From Bordetella parapertussis (lineage in GTDB: Bacteria > Pseudomonadota > Gammaproteobacteria > Burkholderiales > SG8-39): DNA of 41,804 nt. A program made the translations under genes and the position numbers. The stretch spans positions 1 to 41,804 of the forward strand of contig CAMAWC010000001.1 of assembly GCA_945861875.1 (NCBI GenBank), given 5' to 3'. Shown here in pieces: positions 25,814 to 33,524 of the stretch (the stretch's first letter is position 1; each line of letters begins with the position of its first letter). Below the pieces are notes generated by a model. It had not been told where the DNA came from. It made no database searches and saw only the letters and a list, made by a program, of their open reading frames with translations.

Positions 25814-26725
25814 CTAATACACCCGCTTCACGGCGTGACCCTGCTCCTGCAGCAGGCGCAACAGTCCCTTGCGACCATACAGGTGCAGCGCGCCGACGGC
25901 GACAAAGCTGCGGCCGCGGCGCAGCGGTGCGAACAGCCGGTGCGCCATCACCACACTGCGGTCGGTCACCACGCGCTTGGTAAGCAACGCGTAATGCGCC
26001 GCCATCTCAGGAAACCGCCGGCCTATGTCCTCGCTGACCCGCCACAAGGCGGCAAGGTCCCGGCGCAACCAGGCCTGTATGGTCGGCTCCAGCCGGCCGA
26101 CAAAATAGTCACGCTGCACCAGGGCGTGGTGCAACAGCGCCACCTGGGAATCCATCGGGATGCTGTCAAAGACGGCGACCTGCTCGTCGACGCCTTCAAG
26201 GCCGTGCAACTCCATGCGCCGCGATCGCGCCATGGCAAACAGTTCCTGGTCCAGGGTCCGGCTGCCATAGTCGGCCGGCGTGACGGTGAGGTTAACAAGC
26301 ACCGCCCAGGGTTTGAGGCGGGCGATTACTTCGGGGGCAACGCCGCGCGCAGACAAGGTAGCCACCACGTCGGCGTAAGCGGCGGCGCCGATGAGCGGGG
26401 CAAGGCGCCGGCCGTCCTCGAATTGCGCCGCCTCAAAGAACATTGACGCCTCCTGCTGCGCCAACTGGATTTCCATGGCAAAGGTGCGCGAAGCCTCGAA
26501 GGCCGCCTGCGCCGCGTCGGGCAAGAGCAGCACGCGCGGATCGGCGACATGGATGGTGCCAAAGACGTGGCTCGCCGGCATGCCGGGACGCGACACGCGC
26601 CACAGTAAACCGCTGGAGAATGGCTCTGGTATTGGCTTTCCAGCAGATGCAGCTTGGACCGGCACACCCGCCAGCGTCAGCGCGGCGGCCAGCAGCGCGT
26701 GCAGCGCACCGCGACGATCAGGCAT
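25814..26725 (-). CDS. Exported TraB/GumN family protein
   Basis: A 303-aa protein with a signal peptide (MPDRRGALHALLAAALTLAGVPVQA) and a TraB/GumN domain: the N-terminal HVFGTIHVADPRV and the C-terminal FVAVGALHLYGRKGLLRLLQEQGH are the two family blocks (GTxH and GxxH, probable metal ligands by analogy with the Tiki/TraB fold). Activity of the bacterial members is mostly uncharacterised; a metalloprotease-like role is suggested for the superfamily. The ATG at 26725 overlaps the kefC stop by eight bases, giving coupled translation. The segment linking the signal peptide to the domain carries a sequence resembling the 35-bp palindromic element (26611-26645). Confidence 0.85.
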   Translation of the reverse strand: MPDRRGALHALLAAALTLAGVPVQAASAGKPIPEPFSSGLLWRVSRPGMPASHVFGTIHVADPRVLLLPDAAQAAFEASRTFAMEIQLAQQEASMFFEAAQFEDGRRLAPLIGAAAYADVVATLSARGVAPEVIARLKPWAVLVNLTVTPADYGSRTLDQELFAMARSRRMELHGLEGVDEQVAVFDSIPMDSQVALLHHALVQRDYFVGRLEPTIQAWLRRDLAALWRVSEDIGRRFPEMAAHYALLTKRVVTDRSVVMAHRLFAPLRRGRSFVAVGALHLYGRKGLLRLLQEQGHAVKRVY

Positions 26726-28523
26726 TGCCGGCCGCAGCCTTTGTGCCCGGTGCCGTCGCCAGCGGACCCACCGCGTCAGCCTCAAACAAAGATTGCAGTT
26801 GCGCCGCCGCCTGTTGGGAGGTTTGGATCAACTGTCCTTCGTCATGATGCACGGCGTACTGCTCCTCGAGCTGCGCCTCGTCATGGTTGCGAAAAAAACT
26901 CACCGCCCGCTCGCTGGCCGCCACACCGACCCCGAGGCGCAACAAGGCCTGTCGCGCCATATCGAGGCTCGCCGGAAAGGTTTCGCGATAAATCATTTTC
27001 ACCCCCAGGTCGCGCAGGCTGAAGTAATGCACGCGGTTCCTCGCGCGGGCCAGAATGGGCAGGTCGGGGAAATGCCGCCTGACCATCGCCGCGGTCTTGA
27101 CCGAGGCCGCGATGTCATCGATGGCCAGCACGAACAGTTTTGCCTCGCCGGTCTTGGCCGCGTGCAGCAGCTCGAGGCGCGAGGCGTCGCCGTAATACAC
27201 CTTGCTGCCAAAGCGGCGCACGAAATCCACCTGCTGGTAGCTCGCCTCAAGCGCGGTGAAGGCGAGGCCGCTCATGCGCAACACACGCGAAACAATCTGC
27301 CCGACACGGCCGTAACCGGCGATGATCACCGGATTGCCCGGCCCGTCTATGACGTCGAACTCCGGCTGCGCCTCGGCCAACCGCCGTGCCAGCCAGCGCT
27401 CATGCAGCGCAAACAAGGGCGGCGCGAGCAGCATGGAGAGTGTCACCACCAGCACCAGCAGTTGCGCCGTTGCCGGGGTAAAAATGCCAAAACCGTAGGC
27501 CGCGGCAAACAACACGAAGGCGAATTCGCCGCCCTGCGCCAGCGCCACGGCAAGGCGCTGCGCCACCTCGTCGGGTGTGGCAAGCACGCGGCCTATGGCG
27601 TACATGACGGCAAACTTCACCGCCATCAGCCCCAGCGCCAGCCCGAGCACCAGCAGCGGCTGCTGCCACAGCAGGTTGAGGTTGGCGCTCATACCCACGG
27701 CAATGAAGAACAGGCCCAACAGCAAGCCCTTGAACGGCTCGATGTCGGCCTCCAGTTCGTGGCGGAATTCCGAATCGGCGAGCAACACACCGGCCAGAAA
27801 AGCGCCAAGGGACATCGACAGGCCGATTTTTTCCATGATTACCGCGGCGCCCACCACCAACAGCAGCGCCGCCGCCGTGAACACCTCGCGCCCGCCGTAG
27901 CTCGCCACCGCCTTGAGCGCCGGGCGTACCACCAGCCGGCTGCCCACCACCACCGCCACGATCACCGCCAGCCCCTTTAACGCCACCAACCAGTCGGGGG
28001 CGGACTGCGCCGCCGAACTGCCCAGCAGGGGCAGCAAAGCCAACAGGGGAATCACCGCGAGGTCCTGGAAAAGCAGCACGGCAAAGGCCTCGCGGCCATG
28101 ACGGTCGGTGAGCTGGTGGCGTTCAGCCAGCGAGGAGAGCACCAGCGCGGTCGAGGACATGGCAAGCCCGAGTCCGGCGACAAACGCCGCGCGCCACTCC
28201 AATCCGAGCAACATGGCGATTCCGGCGAGCACCAGGCCGGTTGCCGCAACCTGCGCGCCACCCAGCCCGAACACCGGCCGGCGCAGCACCCAAAGACGGC
28301 TGGGCTGCAGCTCCAGGCCGACAAGGAACAGCAGCAAGACCACGCCGAACTCGGCGAACTGCAGGGTCGTCTCCACCTCGCCGATAAGCCCGAGGCTCCA
28401 CGGCCCGATCAGCATGCCGGCCGCAAGATAGCCGAGCACCGCACCGAGTTTGAGCCGCTTGAACAGCGGCACCAGCAGCACGGCGGTCAGGAGGAATATC
28501 GCGGTTTGTTCCAGTAAATGCAT
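26718..28523 (-). CDS. KefB/KefC-type monovalent cation:proton antiporter with RCK domain
   Basis: A 601-aa inner-membrane protein: about twelve transmembrane helices (CPA2 fold, about 1-385) with AVLGYLAAGMLIGPWSLGLI, then a cytoplasmic TrkA-N/RCK domain opening with NPVIIAGYGRVGQIVSRVL (Rossmann GxGxxG, about 405-425) and VYYGDASRLELLHAAK. This is the arrangement of glutathione-gated K+ efflux proteins KefB/KefC. No kefF/kefG is directly adjacent, but an FMN-reductase-like flavoprotein gene lies 180 bases upstream on the same strand. The ATG at 28523 follows GGAG at good spacing. Confidence 0.92.
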   Translation of the reverse strand: MHLLEQTAIFLLTAVLLVPLFKRLKLGAVLGYLAAGMLIGPWSLGLIGEVETTLQFAEFGVVLLLFLVGLELQPSRLWVLRRPVFGLGGAQVAATGLVLAGIAMLLGLEWRAAFVAGLGLAMSSTALVLSSLAERHQLTDRHGREAFAVLLFQDLAVIPLLALLPLLGSSAAQSAPDWLVALKGLAVIVAVVVGSRLVVRPALKAVASYGGREVFTAAALLLVVGAAVIMEKIGLSMSLGAFLAGVLLADSEFRHELEADIEPFKGLLLGLFFIAVGMSANLNLLWQQPLLVLGLALGLMAVKFAVMYAIGRVLATPDEVAQRLAVALAQGGEFAFVLFAAAYGFGIFTPATAQLLVLVVTLSMLLAPPLFALHERWLARRLAEAQPEFDVIDGPGNPVIIAGYGRVGQIVSRVLRMSGLAFTALEASYQQVDFVRRFGSKVYYGDASRLELLHAAKTGEAKLFVLAIDDIAASVKTAAMVRRHFPDLPILARARNRVHYFSLRDLGVKMIYRETFPASLDMARQALLRLGVGVAASERAVSFFRNHDEAQLEEQYAVHHDEGQLIQTSQQAAAQLQSLFEADAVGPLATAPGTKAAAGNA

Positions 28524-28651
28524 GGCGTGGGCTCCGGGCGCGCCGGCAGGACGCCGGCGCGGGGCTTCAGAATACCGGAAAAGATTGGCCGGCGAAGAGA
28601 GGGAAAAGCCGGCCAAAGTGCTGTGGCAGCCGCAGCCAGCGCCGGGGCGAT

Positions 28652-28686
28652 GGCTGGAAAGCCGCGCCAGTCGTGGCTTTCCAGCC
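28652..28686 (+). repeat. 35-bp palindromic element, copy A
   Basis: GGCTGGAAA, 14 variable bases, GGCTTTCCAGCC, with perfect 12-bp pairing of the outer arms (GGCTGGAAAGCC/GGCTTTCCAGCC). It lies between the kefC and FMN reductase genes. Same architecture as the copies at 30028-30062 and 37432-37466. Confidence 0.8.
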
Positions 28687-28702
28687 TATGACATGGCGCC
28701 CG

Positions 28703-29278
28703 CTACGGCGAAAGACGCGAACTGACAGCCACGAGGCGTTGCGCAATGCCCTCGAGGATGGCCTGCTGTTTCGCATCGGTGAGCCTGCCATCGTCGCCAA
28801 ACGCCTCGTGTGCGCGGTTAAGCGCGAACTGCTCGGACAAAACCAGTACGCCCAGCGCCTGCAGGATGGCGCGCAAGTGCACCAGGCCGCGCAGACCGCC
28901 GAGCGCTCCGGGCGAAGCGGATACCAGTGCCGCGACCTTGTTCTGGTAAGGCACCAGGCCGTTCTGGCCCGCATCGGGTCGCGACAACCAGTCGAGCGTA
29001 TTTTTCAGCAATGAAGACACTGAGGCGTTGTTTTCCGGCGAGGCAATCAGCAAACCGTTGTGCGACGAGAACAAGGCCTTCAGCTTGCGCGCATTACCCG
29101 GCACCCCCTCTTTCGCCTCAAGGTCGCCGTCATACAGCGGCATCGGATAACCGGCCAGGTCGATCAGCGTGACCTCCGCACCGGCGGTCCGCAACGCCGC
29201 GGCCGCGGCCGCAGCAAGTTTTTTGTTGAGCGACCCGGCGCGCGCACTGCCGGAAAAAACAATAATCTTTGCGCTCAT
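28703..29278 (-). CDS. NAD(P)H-dependent FMN reductase-like flavoprotein
   Basis: A 191-aa flavodoxin-fold protein with the phosphate-binding loop IVFSGSARAGSLNKKL (about 5-20) and the family block LIASPENNASVSSLLKNTLDWLSRP (about 80-104), followed by SASPGALGGLRG. Related proteins reduce FMN, quinones, chromate or azo dyes (ChrR/YieF type), so the physiological substrate cannot be fixed. The ATG at 29278 begins two bases after the pirin stop, so the two are translated as a unit (an in-frame TTG at 29284 would overlap). Possible redox partner of the pirin-like protein or of the K+ efflux system downstream. Confidence 0.88.
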   Translation of the reverse strand: MSAKIIVFSGSARAGSLNKKLAAAAAAALRTAGAEVTLIDLAGYPMPLYDGDLEAKEGVPGNARKLKALFSSHNGLLIASPENNASVSSLLKNTLDWLSRPDAGQNGLVPYQNKVAALVSASPGALGGLRGLVHLRAILQALGVLVLSEQFALNRAHEAFGDDGRLTDAKQQAILEGIAQRLVAVSSRLSP

Positions 29279-29280
29279 GA

Positions 29281-29979
29281 TCAAGCCAGGTCGAACAGCA
29301 ACACCTCGGCCTTGTCGCCGTGCTCCAGCTTGATGGCGGACTCGCCCGCGACCTTCAGCGCGTCGCCGGCGGCCAGCGCCTGGCCGTTGACGCTGACACT
29401 GCCGCGCGCCACATGCACATAGGCGCGACGCCCTTTCGCCAAGGGGTGGGTTATTTTCTCGGCGCCATCGACCAGTGCCGCGTACAGGCTCGCGTCCTGG
29501 TGGATTTTTACCGAGCCTTCGCGCGCATCGGCCGAGGCCACCAGGCGCAGCTTGCCGCGCTTGGACGCGGCGTCGAAGTGTTTTTCCTCATAACCCGGCG
29601 CAATGCCGGTGACACCCGGCTCTATCCAGATCTGCAGGAAGTGCACGCCCTCGGTTTTTGAAGGATTGAATTCCGAGTGGCGCACACCGGTCCCGGCGCT
29701 CATGCGTTGCACGTCACCTGGACGGATCACCGAGCCGTTGCCCATGGAGTCCTTGTGCTCGACGGCGCCTTCCAGCACATAGCTGATGATTTCCATGTCG
29801 CGGTGGCCATGGGTGCCAAAGCCCATGCCCGGATTGACGCGATCTTCGTTGATGACGCGCAGCGCGCCAAAGCCCATGTGGGCCGGGTCGTGGTAATCGG
29901 CGAAGGAAAAACTGTGAAAAGAACGCAACCAACCGTGGTCGGCATAGCCACGTTCGTCACCTTTGCGAATCTGCATCAT
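29281..29979 (-). CDS. Pirin family protein (YhhW/quercetin dioxygenase-like)
   Basis: A 232-aa bicupin. The metal-binding residues His57, His59, His101 and Glu103 (THGHRD and GVRHSE) fall at the same positions as in E. coli YhhW, which shows quercetinase activity in vitro. Conserved blocks: FADYHDPAHMGFGALRVINED, PGDVQRMSAGTG and FLQIWIEP. The ATG at 29979 follows CAGGAGATCAAA, a strong ribosome-binding site. The true substrate is unknown. It is the first gene of a two-gene unit with the flavoprotein. Confidence 0.93.
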   Translation of the reverse strand: MMQIRKGDERGYADHGWLRSFHSFSFADYHDPAHMGFGALRVINEDRVNPGMGFGTHGHRDMEIISYVLEGAVEHKDSMGNGSVIRPGDVQRMSAGTGVRHSEFNPSKTEGVHFLQIWIEPGVTGIAPGYEEKHFDAASKRGKLRLVASADAREGSVKIHQDASLYAALVDGAEKITHPLAKGRRAYVHVARGSVSVNGQALAAGDALKVAGESAIKLEHGDKAEVLLFDLA

Positions 29980-30027
29980 TTTGATCTCCTGGTTCTGCTG
30001 TGTCGGCTCAAATAAAACCCGCTCGTT

Positions 30028-30062
30028 GCTCGGAAAGCCGCTCCAGACGGGCGTTTCCAGCC
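30028..30062 (-). repeat. 35-bp palindromic element, copy B (reverse orientation)
   Basis: On the minus strand GGCTGGAAA, 14 variable bases, GGCTTTCCGAGC. It lies between the pirin gene and the HupE-like gene, about 50 bases before the pirin start. Confidence 0.75.
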
Positions 30063-30132
30063 GGTATGCCCTGACGCGCGCAGTACCGGCGCGTGCGCCA
30101 CATCGCGACGCGCCCCCCCGCGCCCCGGCATC

Positions 30133-30153
30133 AGGGGCCAGGGGCCAGGGGCC
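30133..30153. repeat. Three tandem 7-bp repeats downstream of the HupE-like gene
   Basis: AGGGGCC occurs three times without gap at 30133, 30140 and 30147, followed by AGG and then by GCGTCAAGCGTCAGG, itself a short near-repeat. The array ends 13 bases before the stop codon of the minus-strand HupE-like gene. Confidence 0.9.
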
Positions 30154-30165
30154 AGGCGTCAAGCG

Positions 30166-31311
30166 TCAGGCGGATATGAGTTTAAGGTCAAATGCCCGCT
30201 CGATAAACCACACCGCCGCAATCAACACTATCAGCCAGGAGCCGCCGCTGAACAACAGCCGGCGATAGAACCAGCCGTGGCGCAGCAGGTAGGCACTGGG
30301 AAGGAACAGCGCGACGATGGCCAGTTGCCCGGTCTCCACGCCGAGGTTGAAACCGACCAGTGCCAGCGCGAGAGCGCCACGTGGCAGCCCAAGATCGGCG
30401 AGCACGCTGGCAAAGCCAAAGCCGTGAATGAGCCCGAAACAAAAAGCGACGATCCAGCGCCGGCCCTGGAACAGCGGATAGACGTTGTTGAGCGCTGCCA
30501 GCACCACCGAGGCGGCGATGGCCGACTCAACCAGTTGCGATGGCAGCGCAATGAGTCCGAGCGTGGCAAGGGACAACGTAATCGAGTGCGCCACGGTGAA
30601 CGAGGTGACAATACGGAACACATCCCAGAACGCCGGACTGAAGCGCTCGACCGCCTGCCAGCGCCCGCACACCCGGCAGAGAACGGCGGGCAGCAGCAAG
30701 GACAGCAGGAACAGTATGTGATCAAAGCCGATCCAGATATGCCAGACACCCTCGCGCGCGTAATCGAGAAACTGCATAACGGCGGAAGTCTCGGCGGCGA
30801 CCAGCGCCTGTTGTGGCCGCTCGGGTGAAAAAACCGCCGTGCGCACCGCTGCCGGCTGGCCCTCGAGCCCCGGATACTCAAAGCGCAACAGCCCGCGGTG
30901 CTGCGGATCCAGATCAAACAACAGCGCGTAGCGCACATCGAGCGTGCCGATGTCGCGCGGGCAGTCCGCCTCGAAGCGCAGGACGGCATAAGCGCCGTCA
31001 CTATGCTTGTCGACAAGGTGCTGCGTGACCCGCAGCGGGCATTGCACCGTGCCCGAATGCAAGGCGAGCCGCGCCAGCGCGTATGCAGCGATATCGCCGT
31101 GGCGCGCACGCAGCTCGCCCCAGGTGATTTCGCCGTCGCCATTGGCGTCCAGGCCGACGGCGAAATCAAGATCGCGCAGGGCGATATCCCACTGGCCCTC
31201 GACCCTGGCACCCTGAACATTGAGCAGCAGATAGCTGTCGCTCGCCTTGTGTGCAAAGGCCGGTGACTGGGTGCAGGCAAACCATGCCAGCGCGATCAGC
31301 AGCCGGCTCAT
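30166..31311 (-). CDS. HupE/UreJ-type membrane protein with EF-hand-like loop
   Basis: A 381-aa membrane protein. A signal peptide (MSRLLIALAWFACTQSPAFA) is followed by a periplasmic domain of about 170 residues and a C-terminal block of seven or so helices of the HupE/UreJ_2 family (HIWIGFDHILFLLSLLLPAVL, FTVAHSITLSLATLG, GLIHGFGFASVLADLG). The histidines in GFDHILF, VAHSIT and LIHGFGF are those conserved in this family, related to nickel/cobalt permeases. DANGDGEITWGE at 55-66 matches an EF-hand calcium loop. The ATG overlaps the stop of the upstream TPR gene by four bases. Substrate unknown. Confidence 0.83.
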   Translation of the reverse strand: MSRLLIALAWFACTQSPAFAHKASDSYLLLNVQGARVEGQWDIALRDLDFAVGLDANGDGEITWGELRARHGDIAAYALARLALHSGTVQCPLRVTQHLVDKHSDGAYAVLRFEADCPRDIGTLDVRYALLFDLDPQHRGLLRFEYPGLEGQPAAVRTAVFSPERPQQALVAAETSAVMQFLDYAREGVWHIWIGFDHILFLLSLLLPAVLCRVCGRWQAVERFSPAFWDVFRIVTSFTVAHSITLSLATLGLIALPSQLVESAIAASVVLAALNNVYPLFQGRRWIVAFCFGLIHGFGFASVLADLGLPRGALALALVGFNLGVETGQLAIVALFLPSAYLLRHGWFYRRLLFSGGSWLIVLIAAVWFIERAFDLKLISA

Positions 31312-32549
31312 GGCAGCTTCTCCAGCCGGCCGGCGAGTTGGCGCAACAGCGGATCTTCATGTGCGCTCTCTGACAGCCATTGCAGCGCCGGCGCCGCACC
31401 CGCCGCATCGCCGGCGGCGAGCGCGGCCTCGAGCAGGATGCGCGCATCGCGCGGCTCGCGTTGCTCGGCCCGCCAGTTCTCTCTTGCCACGGCCAGCGCC
31501 TCGCGCGGTTTTCCCTGGACGTGCAGTAAAAAGCGCGCCTGCTCCTGCAAATGCAGTTTGTCGCCGCGCAACGCGGCGGCATCAAAACGCGCCTGCAATG
31601 CGTCGGCGTATTCGGTCAGTTCTTTCGACCCGGTCGCCTTTGCGGCCAGGGCAAGGCGCAGCAGCAACACGTCGGAACGCACCGACTCCTTGAGCATGAC
31701 CAGCACCTCTTTGCCGCGGCCGGCATCGAGCAGCAGGTCGGCGTAGGCGGCGAGCAGGAACTGGTCGGTCACCCCCTGCGCCAGTGCCAGCTTGAAATGC
31801 CGTTCGGCTTGTGCGTGCTCGCCCAGGCGTTGCGAAAATTCCGCCAGCCGTGTGTGCATCCAAAGCTTCAATCCGGGTGGGGCGCTTTTCTCCTGCGCGA
31901 GCGCACTGGCGAGCATGTGATGGGCCGCGCGCGCCCTGCCACTCACCCCGTCCACCGAAGCAATGCACCCGGCCAGGCGCAGCGCCGACGCGTGCGGCCG
32001 CAGGCCCTCGCAGTCGGCGCGCGAAGCGCTGTAGTCGGCCTGAACCAGATGGATGGCGGCGCGCCACGACCAGGCGTTGACGTCGGTCGGGTCGGCCGCG
32101 GTGGCGGCGGCAAGATCGGTCAGCGCCGGACCAAACTCGTGCTTGTACTGGCGCAGCACGCCGCGCAGGGTCAGCACCGCTTGCGGCGGAGAAACCAGCG
32201 TCCACCACGGACCAAGCGCCGCTTCGGCATAGCCGATATAGCGCGGATCGCCTTCGGCCGTGGCCAGCTCAAAGTAACGCCATGCCAGATCCAGCGCCGC
32301 CGACGTGTTGTTCGGGTCGGCGGCGAGGACCGCGCGCAGTGCGCGCAATTCGCGCGCCACCGGATCATTGGCGCGTATCGGCAGGCGCTCGAGCACCTGC
32401 GCATCATCGACTGGCACGAAGGGGGCTGCGACCACGGCCGTGCAGGTGATCGCGGCAAGAAGGACGGCCAGAAAGCCGAGCCGGCTCAGCCTTCCGCGAC
32501 GCCTTGAGTGCAACAGCCGCACGCTGCAAATTTCACTGCAATTGGACAT
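31308..32549 (-). CDS. Exported TPR-repeat protein
   Basis: A 413-aa protein with an N-terminal hydrophobic segment (about 22-45, RLGFLAVLLAAITCTAVVAA) suggesting export, then helical repeats of about 34 residues throughout. Recognisable TPR units include SAALDLAWRYFELATAEGDPRYIGYAEAALG, ALTDLAAATAADPTDVNAWSWRAAIHLVQADYSASRAD and AQAERHFKLALAQGVTDQFLLAAYADLLLDAG. The stop overlaps the HupE-like ATG in an ATGA arrangement, so the two are translated together and probably act on the same process in the periplasm. Start at ATG 32549; a TTG at 32591 is the only alternative upstream. Confidence 0.8.
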   Translation of the reverse strand: MSNCSEICSVRLLHSRRRGRLSRLGFLAVLLAAITCTAVVAAPFVPVDDAQVLERLPIRANDPVARELRALRAVLAADPNNTSAALDLAWRYFELATAEGDPRYIGYAEAALGPWWTLVSPPQAVLTLRGVLRQYKHEFGPALTDLAAATAADPTDVNAWSWRAAIHLVQADYSASRADCEGLRPHASALRLAGCIASVDGVSGRARAAHHMLASALAQEKSAPPGLKLWMHTRLAEFSQRLGEHAQAERHFKLALAQGVTDQFLLAAYADLLLDAGRGKEVLVMLKESVRSDVLLLRLALAAKATGSKELTEYADALQARFDAAALRGDKLHLQEQARFLLHVQGKPREALAVARENWRAEQREPRDARILLEAALAAGDAAGAAPALQWLSESAHEDPLLRQLAGRLEKLP

Positions 32550-32603
32550 GGGGCGACACAGTACACTAACCGCGCACCAACGGTGCGCCAAGGACAGCGA
32601 AAA

Positions 32604-32747
32604 ATGACTGCCGCCGGAAAGAAAAGGGATCAGGCGCCTGCTGCGGTGAGTTACAGGCGCAATGACGATCGCGCCGGGGTCTTGCGCTGGTTTCTAAAAC
32701 GCCTCGAAGACGAAGCGGTGCGCACCACGCGGCTCGGGCCGGCATGA
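32604..32747 (+). CDS. Possible small basic protein
   Basis: A 47-aa frame, MTAAGKKRDQAPAAVSYRRNDDRAG ending RTTRLGPA, divergent from the TPR gene. It has a plausible ribosome-binding site (AAGGA nine bases upstream of the ATG). I do not recognise a family. It could be a chance ORF in GC-rich DNA. Confidence 0.3.
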   Translation: MTAAGKKRDQAPAAVSYRRNDDRAGVLRWFLKRLEDEAVRTTRLGPA

Positions 32748-33025
32748 GCGCGCAAGCGCGAACAATTGCCATGGGTGCCGGCCTTTCGCAACATCGCGAC
32801 AGGCGCTCATCACCAGATGATGCGCTTGCCGGAACGCCAGGCGCCTTGGCGCAAGCGTAAAACCCTCAAGCCGATTTTGAACGGTAGTCCGGGGTCGCTT
32901 CGCGCATGATCCAGACGTAATGGGAGGTCACGCCCTGCGCATCCCTCACCGCACTCACGCCGTCACCCACTCCGGGATGCGCATGCGAAGCCCGTATTTC
33001 GGCATAGGCCGATCGGCCTATGCGG
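32748..33025. other. Intergenic region with PAS-like remnant and palindrome
   Basis: About 280 bases between the small ORF and DUF1499. Apart from the minus-strand frame at 32866-33033 and the palindrome at 33002-33023, I see no gene, terminator or RNA in it. Confidence 0.4.
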
Positions 33026-33033
33026 TCAGGCAC
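32866..33033 (-). pseudogene. Possible remnant of a PAS-domain protein
   Basis: A 55-codon minus-strand frame starting at a GTG that overlaps the DUF1499 stop. Its second half reads AVRDAQGVTSHYVWIMREATPDYRSKSA, which resembles the C-terminal (PAC) end of a PAS domain. The first half includes the 22-bp palindrome (RIGRSAY) and shows nothing recognisable. A truncated PAS gene, or a short ORF of unrelated origin, are both possible. Confidence 0.25.
33002..33023. promoter_or_regulatory. Perfect 22-bp palindrome after the DUF1499 gene
   Basis: GCATAGGCCGA followed immediately by its exact reverse complement TCGGCCTATGC, with no loop and no T tract. It lies two bases downstream of the DUF1499 stop. 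The loop-free form fits a dimeric protein site better than a terminator. Confidence 0.6.
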
Positions 33034-33520
33034 CGGCCGCGGAAAACTCCTGGCGCAAGGCTTCCATGCGTTCGCGATTCACGCCAAAATCACTGGAGCC
33101 AAGGCGCGAGGCCGAGCGCAGGTGGATAACACCGGAGGACACATCGAGCGCGAACTCGACGTCATCGACGTAGCCGAGCAGCCGGCTGCTGAATTCGGCG
33201 TAAAGATAGCCCGGTTCGGTGCGCACCACCGCGGCGCGCGGTGCGGCGCGGACGATGCGCTCAAGTGCGGCCCAGGCGCGCACCGGGTCGCCCTTGAACG
33301 ACAACGCGGCGATATGGTGCTGCGCATCACCCGGGTCGCCCTGGCTGCAAACGCAGTTGGGCGTGCTCCTGCACGGCGCGAGCCGCCCCGTCGTGACGCC
33401 CAGGCTATCCGGACGCTTGCCGGCGAACCAACCCATAAGATCTCCCAATAAACTCAAGCAGACTGCAACCAGCAGCGCCAGCGCAAGCCATCGCCGGCGC
33501 CGCGGGCGCGGGGCGGACAC
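33026..33520 (-). CDS. DUF1499 family membrane-anchored protein
   Basis: A protein of about 164 aa with one N-terminal transmembrane helix (RRWLALALLVAVCLSLLGDLMGWF) and a DUF1499 domain: LAPCRSTPNCVCSQ, AWAALERIVRAAPRAAVVRTEPGYLYAEFSSRLLGYVDDVEFALD and VIHLRSASRLGSSDFGVNRERMEAL. The family is common in proteobacteria and of unknown function. The start is uncertain: the GTG at 33520, five bases after the diguanylate cyclase stop, gives a membrane anchor and suggests coupling; the open frame extends further upstream but inside the cyclase gene. Confidence 0.8.
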   Translation of the reverse strand: MSAPRPRRRRWLALALLVAVCLSLLGDLMGWFAGKRPDSLGVTTGRLAPCRSTPNCVCSQGDPGDAQHHIAALSFKGDPVRAWAALERIVRAAPRAAVVRTEPGYLYAEFSSRLLGYVDDVEFALDVSSGVIHLRSASRLGSSDFGVNRERMEALRQEFSAAGA

Positions 33521-33524
33521 CGGA

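Noticed and set aside
26391..27980. Long plus-strand frame of over 500 codons opposite the TraB and kefC genes
   Set aside because: It is an antisense shadow of GC-rich coding DNA: low-complexity Arg/His/Gln translation with no domain, while the minus strand encodes recognisable membrane and TraB domains.
30231..31280. Second long minus-strand frame over the HupE-like gene
   Set aside because: It is a frame-shifted Arg/Ser/Pro-rich shadow; the HupE frame shows transmembrane helices, family motifs and the correct overlap with the TPR gene.
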